This document shows positions 17,443 through 26,242 of a stretch of DNA of 64,000 nt, piece after piece (the stretch's first letter is position 1; each line of letters begins with the position of its first letter). A model generated the notes under the pieces. That model saw only the letters and a program-made list of their open reading frames with translations, did not search any database and had not been told where the DNA came from. A program made the position numbers and the translations under genes. The stretch spans positions 89,256 to 153,255 of the forward strand of contig JAQTOU010000008.1 of assembly GCA_028713125.1 (NCBI GenBank), given 5' to 3'. The DNA comes from Elusimicrobiales bacterium (GTDB taxonomy: Bacteria > Elusimicrobiota > Elusimicrobia > Elusimicrobiales > UBA9959).

Positions 17443-18747
17443 TTATTTCTTTGATTCTACGACGGCTTTCACCATTTCGTCCCAGTAGGTGGCGGCGGAA
17501 AACGCCAGGTATTCGTACTTGGCTTTGTAGTTCATGTAGAAGATAGGGAAGTAAACCGAGAGCCCGTTGGAGTCCTTGGACTTATAGCCCACCGCGTCGT
17601 TCCGGGCCACCAGCTTTTCGGAGAGTAAAACTATTATCTCCCTCGCCGCCTCTTTCACCGCCGGGGTGGGCGTATTGTCATAGTAAAGCTTCATCAGCTG
17701 GTAGAGGTCGCGCGCGTCCTCGTCGTCGTAGGAGCGCAGGCCGAATTTTTTATCGTGGTAAAGCTTCATGTCGGCGGGGGAAGCCGCCACAAGGCGGGCG
17801 AACTTATCCATCTTCGCGGCCATCTCCGCCGCGTGGGCGGGGCGCACGATGGACATGGTGACCGACTGCTGCTGCGGCCCGCTCCCGTAGTATTCGGAGA
17901 AGCCTTTCATTATCGACTGCGCGGCGGAGAAAGCGTCTCCGGGGGCCGCGGCCAGGGCCTTCAGGAAAACCTCGTAATTATACCCGCTCCCGGGCGTGGT
18001 TTCCTGCGAGCCTACTATGTATTCGGCGGAATCCTTAAGCTCATAGATCACTTCCATGGTCTGCATAAGGCAGGCGTCGGAGGCGTAGACATTTACGCCG
18101 CCGCCGGCTTTGATAGCCTGGGCCAGTTCGGCGGGGGATATATGGTTTCCGGAAACTTCGTCGTAGGAGATCCCCTTGGGCGCGCCGGGCGGGGGCTTCA
18201 CCCCGCGCCAGCCGCTGCCGTGGCCGCCCACGACCAGGAGGTATTTCTCGGCCGGGTAATTAGCCTTGCCCCAGGAGATGAATTCCGCCAGGTGCTTCCA
18301 GTCGCCCATGTCCGCGTCCGGATAATAAGCAAGCGCCGGGGAATTTATGGTCAGCGGGTCGGAATCTTTTTTTATAAGGAAGCGGCGCACGCCGGTCCAG
18401 TCGGCCTGCGGCGGCAGAGGCTCCTGGACGCTGGCGAAAGGGTTAAAGGGGGGGTCGCATTTGATGCGGCCCATCTCGACCACCACGTTCACCCTGTCCG
18501 TGGAGCCGGCGGCTTCCATCTCGTTAACGTCCTTTATCGCCTCAAGGCCCAGATTATTGCGGGCGCTCACATAGATAAGCACCGTCCATTTTTTCGAGGA
18601 GGCGGGGCGCCCGGGGTCCGGTGCCGCCGGAACTTCAGTCGCGGGCAGGTTTTTGGCGCCGAGAGTTTCAAGCTGAAAAGCGCGCGCCTGGGGAACGATG
18701 AAAAACAGGAGAGAAAGCAAAGCGTTAGGGAAAGATATTCTTTTCAC
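17443..18747 (-). CDS. Secreted clostripain-family (C11) cysteine peptidase
   Basis: 434 aa starting with GTG. An N-terminal signal peptide ends near ARA/F at about residue 23. The C11 catalytic pair is present: His176 in VVGGHGSGW and Cys226 in ASDACLMQTMEV. Clostripain-type enzymes cut after Arg or Lys, and many need self-cleavage. The mature N-terminus has the motif K-N-L-x3-EVPAAP (32-43), which recurs in the rhodanese at 23088. No ribosome site is seen; TATAAT lies exactly six bases before the GTG. It should act in the periplasm or outside the cell. Confidence 0.87.
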   Translation of the reverse strand: MKRISFPNALLSLLFFIVPQARAFQLETLGAKNLPATEVPAAPDPGRPASSKKWTVLIYVSARNNLGLEAIKDVNEMEAAGSTDRVNVVVEMGRIKCDPPFNPFASVQEPLPPQADWTGVRRFLIKKDSDPLTINSPALAYYPDADMGDWKHLAEFISWGKANYPAEKYLLVVGGHGSGWRGVKPPPGAPKGISYDEVSGNHISPAELAQAIKAGGGVNVYASDACLMQTMEVIYELKDSAEYIVGSQETTPGSGYNYEVFLKALAAAPGDAFSAAQSIMKGFSEYYGSGPQQQSVTMSIVRPAHAAEMAAKMDKFARLVAASPADMKLYHDKKFGLRSYDDEDARDLYQLMKLYYDNTPTPAVKEAAREIIVLLSEKLVARNDAVGYKSKDSNGLSVYFPIFYMNYKAKYEYLAFSAATYWDEMVKAVVESKK

Positions 18748-18753
18748 GCTTAT

Positions 18754-18759
18754 ATTATA
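18754..18759 (-). promoter_or_regulatory. -10 box giving a leaderless C11 peptidase mRNA
   Basis: TATAAT on the minus strand, then six bases, then the GTG start codon. With usual spacing, transcription would begin on the G of GTG at 18747. I see no good -35 box. Confidence 0.5.
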
Positions 18760-18834
18760 GACCCTTTACCGGAGTTGCCGCCTGAGCATAAAGGGGTAAG
18801 TCCGGGCGGGACCTTTGGGAAAACCTGCGAACGG

Positions 18835-19917
18835 CTAATTACCAAGCATCCTCATTATCCCCAGTTCCCCGCGGTATTTTACCGCCGCCAGGACCAGGAA
18901 GGCCAGTATCGCGGCGACGACGAAGGCGAAAGTATCGGAGTTCACCATGCCCCTGGGCGGCGGGGGGAGGACAAGATTCTCCTGCCGCTCGCGCACATAG
19001 TCGGCGTAGATATCGCAGGCCGAGATCAGGTAGATGGGCCGCAGGAACATCATGATCACCCCGGTCGAGATGACGATAGGCACGCCGGCCCAGAAATAAA
19101 ATTTGTAGATCTGGCTCTCCACTGGCGCCTTGAAGTCCGCCAGCTGGGGGTACTTGATGAACATGACTATGGTTCCTATATAAGTTCCTATTCCTATTAT
19201 CCAGCAAAGCGCGGAATAGCCGCTGCGCAGGATCATCACGTCCACCGTCTTTGCGCGCACCAGGCCCACCGAGCGTTTCCCCGCGTCGATAAGCCCGCGG
19301 CCGGTCACCAAGCCCGGCAAAATCCCGATAGTAGCCACTTTCCAGGCGTAATAAAGCGCCTCGCTCATCGCTTTTTCCAGCGGGGTGCGCCTGTCGTTCT
19401 TCTTCGGCAGGCGGTCGAGGATGCGGTTCACCGTCCACCAGCCGTCTATCCAATGGAAGATCCAGAGCGGCCAGGCGCGCGGCAGCACCATCTTAAGGCA
19501 GGCGGCTATGGTAGACTCCCTGCCCAGCCGGTGCTGCACGTGCACGGCGCCCATGCAGCCGGACAGGATCCCGAGCGGGAAGGCGACCAGGCCGACGCAT
19601 ACGAAGGACCAGAGAAAGAGGATCAGGTCGGGCAGGGAAGCCTTCCTGGAGTGTTCCGACATCTTCCACACTTCCTCAGGGATCCACCCTATCATCTGCA
19701 CCCAGAGAAAATAGCCCGCCGCTATGCAGATCCACTGCAGCAGCGAGAAAGTTATGAGTTCCTTCTCCGTCAGGATCAGCATCGCGCCGAACTTGATCCG
19801 CGCCATGAAACCGGAAAGACCGGCGCCCAGAGTGGGACGTGAGTCGCTCATTAAAGGCGAGGCGGAGATCTCGGCCCGCACCGTTTCCATCTCGGAGAAA
19901 TATTGTTTCAGGCTCAT
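18835..19917 (-). CDS. Multi-pass membrane protein of unknown function
   Basis: About 360 aa, with five or six hydrophobic segments and three charged stretches. I do not recognise the family. The N-terminal 45 residues are soluble; FSLLQWICIAAGYFLWVQM, a second segment near 90-115, WIFHWIDGWW, and segments near 240-260, 280-300 and 340-355 follow. The proline stretch LVLPPPPRG precedes the last segment. ATG at 19917 (MSLKQYF) is preferred; another in-frame ATG at 19929 exists, and neither has a ribosome site. It stands alone, divergent from the lipoprotein gene. Confidence 0.7.
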   Translation of the reverse strand: MSLKQYFSEMETVRAEISASPLMSDSRPTLGAGLSGFMARIKFGAMLILTEKELITFSLLQWICIAAGYFLWVQMIGWIPEEVWKMSEHSRKASLPDLILFLWSFVCVGLVAFPLGILSGCMGAVHVQHRLGRESTIAACLKMVLPRAWPLWIFHWIDGWWTVNRILDRLPKKNDRRTPLEKAMSEALYYAWKVATIGILPGLVTGRGLIDAGKRSVGLVRAKTVDVMILRSGYSALCWIIGIGTYIGTIVMFIKYPQLADFKAPVESQIYKFYFWAGVPIVISTGVIMMFLRPIYLISACDIYADYVRERQENLVLPPPPRGMVNSDTFAFVVAAILAFLVLAAVKYRGELGIMRMLGN

Positions 19918-20128
19918 AGCGTAAATCATATCAAAAGGCGGATTCAGGTTTGAAGCGGCAGGTTTTACCTGTTGCCCAAAGGTCCTAATTTCGTCTAGGT
20001 CCTTTTACAGGCTTTCTCTGGGCCCTAAGCCGCTATCGGTCCGGCGGTATTGTTTTGTTTACTTGATACTGAAGCTGAACACCATAGTTTTGCACCAAAT
20101 CATAGCGGGGAAAATTAGGAGACAATTA

Positions 20129-20941
20129 ATGAAACAGAGAATATTCGCTAGTGTAGGTATCGCGGCGATGATGGCCGTCCTGGCCGGCTGCGACGAGATA
20201 AAATTCAACGGTTCCCTGGGCGTCACCGAGCCGATGACCTTCACCCAGTCAAGGGGCCCCGCTAACGGCCGCCTCGTAGAGGTGGACTTATCCAGGGCCG
20301 GCGGAACCGCCGTCCTGAACCCGGGCCAGTACTCTACCAAGATCATCATGGGCCAGTCCGGCCAGGATAAACTGATGACGATGGAAGTTTCCAACGCCAA
20401 TCCCGCCACTGTGATCAAAATGAAGTTCGACAAGAACATCAATATCGGCGAGAATTTCACCCTCACCGCCGCGCAGCTCGGGCAGAACTTCGACATGACC
20501 GGAACCCTGATCACCAAAGTGACCAGGACCCCCGAAGAGTCCGCTTGGGAATATTGCACTACCCAGTACCCCCAGACGGTTTGCCGCTCCGCCAAGAGCG
20601 CCGATCCCGCTGCGGAAAAAGCGACCGCCGAGATCTCCAAACTCGACTCCAACGTCGTAGCCGGCGAGATCCCCTCCGTGCCCAACCCTCAGTATCGCCC
20701 GTACCCCGGCCAGTTCCCCGGTCAGTATCCCGGCCAGTTCAACAATCCTCCCGTGCATACGCCCAATTGCAGCACCGTCTGGGTCAACCGCCCCGGCAAT
20801 ATGCAGGTGCGCTTCTACTACGAAACCACAACCCGGGACATCAACGCCAAGTTCGTGCAGGGCGAGAAGAACCTTGCCAACTACGCGGGCCAGGCCTCCG
20901 ATACGCGCAAGGTCAATACGTACCAGGGTTCCTGCTACTGA
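20129..20941 (+). CDS. Predicted lipoprotein with Pro-Gly-Gln repeats
   Basis: 270 aa. I place the start at 20129 because AGGAG lies seven bases upstream. The signal peptide ends in a lipobox, VLAGC, with Cys21 the acylated residue. The mature protein has a beta-rich region (about 30-150), an acidic/Ala stretch, then YPGQFPGQYPGQF near 190-205, and four further cysteines likely to form disulfides. No known family. It is probably anchored in the outer membrane facing the periplasm. It is followed by a strong terminator and is monocistronic. Confidence 0.8.
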   Translation: MKQRIFASVGIAAMMAVLAGCDEIKFNGSLGVTEPMTFTQSRGPANGRLVEVDLSRAGGTAVLNPGQYSTKIIMGQSGQDKLMTMEVSNANPATVIKMKFDKNINIGENFTLTAAQLGQNFDMTGTLITKVTRTPEESAWEYCTTQYPQTVCRSAKSADPAAEKATAEISKLDSNVVAGEIPSVPNPQYRPYPGQFPGQYPGQFNNPPVHTPNCSTVWVNRPGNMQVRFYYETTTRDINAKFVQGEKNLANYAGQASDTRKVNTYQGSCY

Positions 20942-20973
20942 TAGCTTAACCGCAGCGTAAGTAAAATAAAAAG

Positions 20974-21002
20974 CCGGGCTCCGAAAGGGGCCCGGTTTTT
21001 TT
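20974..21002. terminator. Intrinsic terminator between convergent genes
   Basis: Stem 20974-20982 with 20987-20995 (nine pairs, one G-T), GAAA tetraloop, then seven T. An A-rich run on the left (AAAATAAAAAG) makes it usable from the minus strand too. Confidence 0.9.
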
Positions 21003-21058
21003 GCGGGTGAAATGGGCAGGCGGAAAACCGGCGGTAAACTTATTTATCTTCCCGGGTA

Positions 21059-23026
21059 TCAGTTCTTTCCGCGGCTTTTAGCCGCGAGGCCCTTCCTTAA
21101 AGTGGCTGCCAGTTCGGTAAATCGGGGGCTGCCCGCGCCGCCGGCTATCTTTTCCAGCTCGGCGTCGGCTTCTTCATCTTTGCCGTCGCAGGCGAGAAGA
21201 AAAGCTTTTACATACTGGCCATTGGAGAGCGAGGGGAAGAATCTTATGGTTTTAAGCAGCTCTTCGCGCGCGCCTTCCCTGTTCCCGGAAAGCAGCAGCG
21301 CCGAAGCCAGATTTGCCCGGCAAAGGCCGCAGTAAGGATATTTATCGAGAGTCTCCCGCAGCATAAGCTGCGCGTCATGGGGCCGCCCTTTCTTGAGAAG
21401 ATCGGACGCTCTGGCGTTCAGCTCAAGGGATCTTTCGGAAGTGCCCGCCGCATAAAAGCCGATCTTCACTGGAACGCTTTTTCTTGTTTCAATATCGGCC
21501 CAGCCTGTGTAAAACGAGTGGGGGAAAGAACTCTCAAGCCATGGAGCGTAGTCCCCGGCCGCCGGCGCGGCCCGGCAGTATTCCGGGTCTCCTACTGTTT
21601 CGTTAAAGACCTGGTTCCTGAGCGGAGCGTAAATGTAAAGTTCGTTTCCCGCCGCTGAGCTTGCTGCGTCGTAAACCGGGAAATAACCCTTCAGCAGGGA
21701 GCTCATAGGGTCGCCGCACGGGTACAGGATCAATTCCCCGTCTTCAGGCCAGGCCTTCTTCGCCGCGGCCAGAAAAGCCAGCTCCCTGTCATTGCTGCGC
21801 AGCTCCGTGTTAAGGCCGACGGCGGCCCTGACGTTTAGAAAGACATAGGCGCATATGAAAATTCCGCAAAGCGCCGCAAATACATATTTATTAAACCCAA
21901 GCGCGGCCCAGAGTTTTTCCAGCCCCGCAAGGCCCGAAGCGAACAGGAAGACAAAAGGAATTAAAAAATATAGCTGGTGTCTCATCAGGTGAAGGGGGTA
22001 TTCATCCGCCGGCTTATAGATAGACGAGAAATATGCCGCCCAGACGGCGAGCGCTGCCATGAACAAGATCGCCGCCCGGCGGCGTTCACCGGCCAGCAGG
22101 GCGCCAGCCAGGCCAAGCAGACCGAAAAAAGCGGTAAAGCCCGCGGCAAGCGCTTTCCCGTGGCCGGCTACGACCCCGAAGCCGCGCTCGCCAAGCTGGT
22201 ACAGGAAGTTGGCCAGCGGGGTAAAGACGCCGCCAAGGAGGGAGCGCGGCGAGGTGTCTATCGAGTGCAATTTAAATCCCCAGACAACCAGTAAAACGGT
22301 AAAAAATACGAAGAGCCCGAGGTTTGGCGGCGACCTCCACTCTTTGCGCCCGGAGTATTCGCGGCCGGTAAGTATTCCGAGAAGAAATAAAAGATTCACT
22401 GGAACGAATTCATACCTGGCGAAAGCTGTCAGGACGAGGGAGCAGCCCAGCCAAAGGACATGCCGCGGCTTCAGCTCTTCGGCCCTGAAGGCCTCCGCGA
22501 GCGCAAGCAGGGAGAGGAACCAGATGAACACATTGGCGGGAGTTGAGGAGAAGGTGTTTGCGTTGAGCAGGGCGAGGAAATTGAAAGCGAAAAAAACGCA
22601 GGAAAAGAAGGAGACAGCGAGGCCCGCCCCGAGCCGCCTTAAGCCGGAAAAGAAAAGCAGGACGGAAGCGGCTTGCAGGAGCCTGTTCTTCCAGAGAAGG
22701 GCGTTGAGCGAATAGCCGCTTAAAAGATTGGAGGCCAGGTCCGTAAAAAGCGGGGAGACCTCCTTAAAGGAGAAGATCATCCTTAAGTCCGGAGGAAAGA
22801 AGCCGGCGCAGATTAGCGAGAGATCATGCTCATTGTCGTAGCCACTGCGCGGGGGGAGCAGCAGCGCCGCCGCCACGGCCAGGACGCCTATCGCCAAAGG
22901 GAGGAGGAGAGCCGCGGCCGGGGAGGACTCCTCCTCGAGCCGCCGGCGTAAAAACAGCCATAGAAAGCCGAGCGAGAGCAGCCAGCTGGTAAAGATGCTT
23001 AAATAGAGCGCCAATTCGAACGGCAT
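21059..23026 (-). CDS. Polytopic membrane protein, glycosyltransferase-like, with C-terminal TPRs
   Basis: 655 aa. About 11-12 hydrophobic segments in residues 1-430, an acidic first loop (YDNEHD near 64-69) like the catalytic loop of GT-C mannosyl/arabinosyl transferases, and a periplasmic domain. Two or three TPR-like units sit at about 545-640, so they probably lie outside the cytoplasm. This layout (GT-C core plus TPR) is common in envelope protein or lipid glycosylation. CTGGAG precedes the ATG. The sugar donor and acceptor cannot be told from sequence, and the GT-C assignment itself is an inference. Confidence 0.65.
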   Translation of the reverse strand: MPFELALYLSIFTSWLLSLGFLWLFLRRRLEEESSPAAALLLPLAIGVLAVAAALLLPPRSGYDNEHDLSLICAGFFPPDLRMIFSFKEVSPLFTDLASNLLSGYSLNALLWKNRLLQAASVLLFFSGLRRLGAGLAVSFFSCVFFAFNFLALLNANTFSSTPANVFIWFLSLLALAEAFRAEELKPRHVLWLGCSLVLTAFARYEFVPVNLLFLLGILTGREYSGRKEWRSPPNLGLFVFFTVLLVVWGFKLHSIDTSPRSLLGGVFTPLANFLYQLGERGFGVVAGHGKALAAGFTAFFGLLGLAGALLAGERRRAAILFMAALAVWAAYFSSIYKPADEYPLHLMRHQLYFLIPFVFLFASGLAGLEKLWAALGFNKYVFAALCGIFICAYVFLNVRAAVGLNTELRSNDRELAFLAAAKKAWPEDGELILYPCGDPMSSLLKGYFPVYDAASSAAGNELYIYAPLRNQVFNETVGDPEYCRAAPAAGDYAPWLESSFPHSFYTGWADIETRKSVPVKIGFYAAGTSERSLELNARASDLLKKGRPHDAQLMLRETLDKYPYCGLCRANLASALLLSGNREGAREELLKTIRFFPSLSNGQYVKAFLLACDGKDEEADAELEKIAGGAGSPRFTELAATLRKGLAAKSRGKN

Positions 23027-23040
23027 TTCACAGCTCCAGA

Positions 23041-23069
23041 AAAAAGCCCGCTTTGGCAGCGGGCTTTTT
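23041..23069. terminator. Intrinsic terminator after the rhodanese gene
   Basis: Perfect 12-bp inverted repeat AAAAAGCCCGCT / AGCGGGCTTTTT (23041-23052 with 23058-23069) around a five-base loop. T runs on both strands; it lies between two minus-strand genes. Confidence 0.9.
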
Positions 23070-23087
23070 CGTTCCCGGCTCCGGGCT

Positions 23088-23579
23088 TTATTTTACTACG
23101 GGGAGACCGGCCGCCGTCCAGGCGTTGATCCCGCCCTCTATATCGTGGTACTCGGCGAAACCCAGGTCCTTCATCATAGCGAGCGCCAGCCCGCTGCGGT
23201 GGCCGCTGCGGCAGTAGATCAGGTATTTGACGTTCCTGTCCAGCTTGGAGAGCTTGTCCTTGAAATCCGTGGCTTTGAAGTCTATGACCAGGTCCGTCTT
23301 CTCTATATAGCCGGCGGCGTGCTCTTCCGGAGTGCGCACGTCTATGAAGACGGGACGCTGCTGCTCCAGGTAATCGCGGACCTGGGCGGGCTTGATGTTC
23401 AGGGGGAAGTCCCGGTCTCCCGGCTTGGGCTCCGCAGCGGGCGCGGCGGGAACTTCGGCCGTAGCCAGGTCTTTCAAGGCGTGGGGCTTTCCGCAGCCGG
23501 TGAAAAGGCCGCCGAAATCAAAGGCGGAAGCGGCCGCGGCCGCGAATACCACGAAAACTATGACGAGCAGTATTTTCAT
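23088..23579 (-). CDS. Secreted rhodanese-domain protein
   Basis: 163 aa. Signal peptide with cleavage likely after ASA at about residue 19, a linker that includes K-D-L-x3-EVPAAP (36-47), then a single rhodanese domain. The active Cys is in the loop YCRSGHRSG, and VFIDVRTPEEHAAGYI is the CH2A-like motif. Export suggests it handles sulfane sulfur or redox chemistry in the periplasm. There is no ribosome site: TGGTAAAAT is followed by six bases and ATG, which predicts a leaderless mRNA. Confidence 0.88.
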   Translation of the reverse strand: MKILLVIVFVVFAAAAASAFDFGGLFTGCGKPHALKDLATAEVPAAPAAEPKPGDRDFPLNIKPAQVRDYLEQQRPVFIDVRTPEEHAAGYIEKTDLVIDFKATDFKDKLSKLDRNVKYLIYCRSGHRSGLALAMMKDLGFAEYHDIEGGINAWTAAGLPVVK

Positions 23580-23585
23580 ATTTAT

Positions 23586-23647
23586 ATTTTACCAAAAATC
23601 CGCCCGCCTATTGCCGGGGCGGCGGCTTAATTTTTGTATTATATAAG
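23586..23647. promoter_or_regulatory. Divergent promoter pair for leaderless mRNAs
   Basis: On the minus strand TGGTAAAAT (extended -10, hexamer 23591-23586) lies six bases before the rhodanese ATG. On the plus strand TATAAG (23642-23647) lies six bases before the ATG at 23654. Both predicted start sites fall on the A of ATG, and neither gene has a Shine-Dalgarno sequence. The plus-strand stretch TTTTTGTATTATA recurs upstream of 30508. Confidence 0.5.
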
Positions 23648-23653
23648 TGCAAT

Positions 23654-25369
23654 ATGAGCGAGAAATACCGGTTCCCCGTTATCGTCGCCGCAGCGGCGCT
23701 GGCTTTCCACCTTTTCGCGGGCTTTTCTTTCATCCGCTCGGCGGCGGCCACCTACGACGAGACCGTGCATCTCTCGAGCGGCTACTCATACCTTTACACC
23801 GGGCGCTACGTGATGAATATCATGGACCATCCGCCTTTCTCCGAGATGCTCTCCGCCCTGCCGCTGCTTGCCCTGAAGCCGCAGACTTTTACCGGCCACC
23901 CGTATTTCGCCAATTTCATGCCTTACCATTACGGCGACCTCTTCCTGTACCAGAACCTCCTTTCGCCGGAGCGGCTCCTGAATACTGCCCGCATTTTTAC
24001 CTTTATCGTCTGGACCGCGCTCTTCGCCGGGTTTATCTGGCTGTTCGTTTCGCGACTGGAATCTCCTGCCGCCGCCGCGCTGAGCCTGGCCGTCTTCTGC
24101 TTCATGCCGGTCTTTATCTCCAACGACGCGCTTATCAGCACGGACTCGGCCGCCGCGGTATTTTACTTCGGCTCTTTCGCGCTCGGCTGGCTTTTTACCT
24201 CGGTAAGGCCGGTCATGAAGGATGTCAAGCGCGGACAAAAAAACGAAGCGGTCCTGCCGGGCGCGCTGTGGCAGTGGGCTGCGCTCTCGGGGGCGGTGTC
24301 GGGGCTGGCCCTCGCCTCTAAATTCAGCATGTTCATCGTCCCGCCCCTGGTGGCCGCCTTCTGGCTGGCCGATAATTTGCTCTGGCCCCGCATGAAGTTC
24401 ACCAGGCTTCTCGGCTATCTCCTTCTTTACGCCGCCGCCTGCCTGCTGGTGGTGGCCCTGGTTTACAAGTTCGACCTCGGGCTTTACTGGAAGGGCCTTT
24501 CGGCTACGCTCAGCCGCCTGGATACCGGCCGCTCCTCTTTCGTGATGGGCCGGCATACGCTGAAAGGCGTCTGGTGGTATTTCCCCGCCGCGCTGGCGGT
24601 AAAAACCCCGCTGCTGGTCCTCCTTGGCGCCCTGGCGGGGGGCTGGCTGGCCCTGAAAAATTTCCGGAAAGACTATCTATGGGTCCTCCTGCCGCCGGCG
24701 ATCTTTTTCGCGGTCGCGCTGACCGCCAAGGTTCAGATAGGCTACAGGCATATAATGCCGGTGATGCCTTTCCTGGCCGTGCTTGCCGGCCTGGCCCTGG
24801 CGCGCCTGCTTGAGCTTAAAAAAGGCGCCTGGCTCGCGGCCGGCCTGCTCGCGCTCAACGCCGTTTCGGTCCTGCGCGTGCATCCGCACTACCTCGCTTA
24901 TTTCAACGAGCCCGCGGGGGGGCCGGCGAACGGCTACAACCTTTTCGTGGATTCCAACCTGGACTGGGGCCAGGGAGTGAAAGGGGTGGCGTACTATTTA
25001 AAAAGCGTCGGGAATCCGCCGATGATCTTCTCCTATTTCGGGGTGGCCAGGCCTGAGAGCTATGGCATAAACTATGTCCCGCTGGGGGTTTATTCAAATG
25101 TGGACCTGAAAGGGACAGGAGCGCAAGTCTGCGGCATGAAAGAAGTCCTCCTGGCGGTCTCGGCTACCAATTTGCAGGGTACCTATTACCCGGATAAAGA
25201 AACCTTCTCGTGGCTGAAGGCCCGCAAGCCTGTTTTTACGGCGGGCTACTCGATTTTTGTGTATAATCTTTCTGCGGACAGGGAAGGGCTGGAAAAGCTG
25301 GCCGCCCTCTTTGACCGTGAAGGACGCAACGCCGAGGCCGACTGCCTATACGCCCGCGCGGGAAAATAG
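23654..25369 (+). CDS. PMT/ArnT-like membrane glycosyltransferase (GT-C)
   Basis: 571 aa. Around 11 hydrophobic segments in residues 1-410, then a periplasmic domain. ATYDETVHLSSG near residue 33 is the acidic first-loop motif of GT39/ArnT enzymes, followed by DHPPFSEML. The C-terminal part has NLDWGQGVKGVAYYL, which recurs in this family. It would transfer a sugar from a polyprenyl-phosphate donor at the periplasmic face, to protein or lipid A. It heads a plus-strand run with the TPR protein 12 bases downstream. Confidence 0.82.
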   Translation: MSEKYRFPVIVAAAALAFHLFAGFSFIRSAAATYDETVHLSSGYSYLYTGRYVMNIMDHPPFSEMLSALPLLALKPQTFTGHPYFANFMPYHYGDLFLYQNLLSPERLLNTARIFTFIVWTALFAGFIWLFVSRLESPAAAALSLAVFCFMPVFISNDALISTDSAAAVFYFGSFALGWLFTSVRPVMKDVKRGQKNEAVLPGALWQWAALSGAVSGLALASKFSMFIVPPLVAAFWLADNLLWPRMKFTRLLGYLLLYAAACLLVVALVYKFDLGLYWKGLSATLSRLDTGRSSFVMGRHTLKGVWWYFPAALAVKTPLLVLLGALAGGWLALKNFRKDYLWVLLPPAIFFAVALTAKVQIGYRHIMPVMPFLAVLAGLALARLLELKKGAWLAAGLLALNAVSVLRVHPHYLAYFNEPAGGPANGYNLFVDSNLDWGQGVKGVAYYLKSVGNPPMIFSYFGVARPESYGINYVPLGVYSNVDLKGTGAQVCGMKEVLLAVSATNLQGTYYPDKETFSWLKARKPVFTAGYSIFVYNLSADREGLEKLAALFDREGRNAEADCLYARAGK

Positions 25370-25381
25370 CCCGGACCGAAG

Positions 25382-26185
25382 ATGAAAAAATATACTAAAT
25401 GGATCTTCATGACTTTCGCCTTATCGGGGGCGGCCTTCATCGCCTTTAATTTTTTCCTGGACGCTAAGAAGAAAGATTGCCAGGGCGGGAGCGGGGCGCA
25501 GGCTATCGAGGCCTGCACTTTCCTCATCGGCAAGCATACCTCCGGTTTTAAGGGCCCGTACCTGCTCAGGCGCGCGCAGCTCCTGGAAAAAGAGGGGAAG
25601 TGGGACGAGGTCCTCGCCGACCTTAACGAGCTGCTTTCGATCAATGTCGCGGCGCAGCTCCCGCCGGCGCAGCTTCTCGCCGTGTATGAGTCGCTTATCA
25701 AGGTGCAGAGCAGGAAAGGGAGCTCCTCCGAAACGAGGAAATACCTGGAGCTCGCGGTACAGAACGGCAGCAGGGCGCCGGAGATCTATATCTCGCTGGC
25801 CGAGACTTATATAGCGGAAAAAAAATTCCGTGAAGCCCTGAACCTACTGGATACCGCCGGCGCCTTCGAGGGAGCGAAGAGCCATCCTTACTATAATACC
25901 CGGGCCTCGGCCTATGAGGGCCTCAATGATTTCGCCAGCGCTTATGATTCTCTTAAGACCGGCCTTACCGTCCGCGCCCCCAGGCCGGTCCTTGCCGCTA
26001 CTTCGAAGCATTTAGGCCTTGTCTGCTACGAGCTGAAGCGCTATAAGGAAGCTGAAACCTATCTGGGCTATACTATCAAGGCGGGCGTGGAATGCCCGGA
26101 GTGCGCCCTGCTGATGACCACTATCCGCGGCGCCCTGGCTGACTATGACGTTCCCGTCGCCAGGGTAAAAAAAGCGCGGAAATAG
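25382..26185 (+). CDS. TPR-repeat protein with N-terminal membrane anchor
   Basis: 267 aa. One hydrophobic segment at residues 7-27 looks like an uncleaved signal anchor. The rest is helical with at least four TPR-like units (for example PEIYISLAETYIAEKKFREAL). Four cysteines (DCQGG, EACTF, CPECA) suggest disulfides in the periplasm. Only 12 bases follow the glycosyltransferase, so it is likely a partner or scaffold for it. No specific family recognised. Confidence 0.75.
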   Translation: MKKYTKWIFMTFALSGAAFIAFNFFLDAKKKDCQGGSGAQAIEACTFLIGKHTSGFKGPYLLRRAQLLEKEGKWDEVLADLNELLSINVAAQLPPAQLLAVYESLIKVQSRKGSSSETRKYLELAVQNGSRAPEIYISLAETYIAEKKFREALNLLDTAGAFEGAKSHPYYNTRASAYEGLNDFASAYDSLKTGLTVRAPRPVLAATSKHLGLVCYELKRYKEAETYLGYTIKAGVECPECALLMTTIRGALADYDVPVARVKKARK

Positions 26186-26242
26186 TTCTTTATTTTTTAT
26201 AAACTAGCTATACTCGCAATTTCATCGGAGTCTGCTCTTCTT

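Noticed and set aside
17755..19842. A 695-codon plus-strand open frame across two minus-strand genes
   Set aside because: It spans the peptidase and membrane protein genes antisense and their promoter gap; no ribosome site, no domain.
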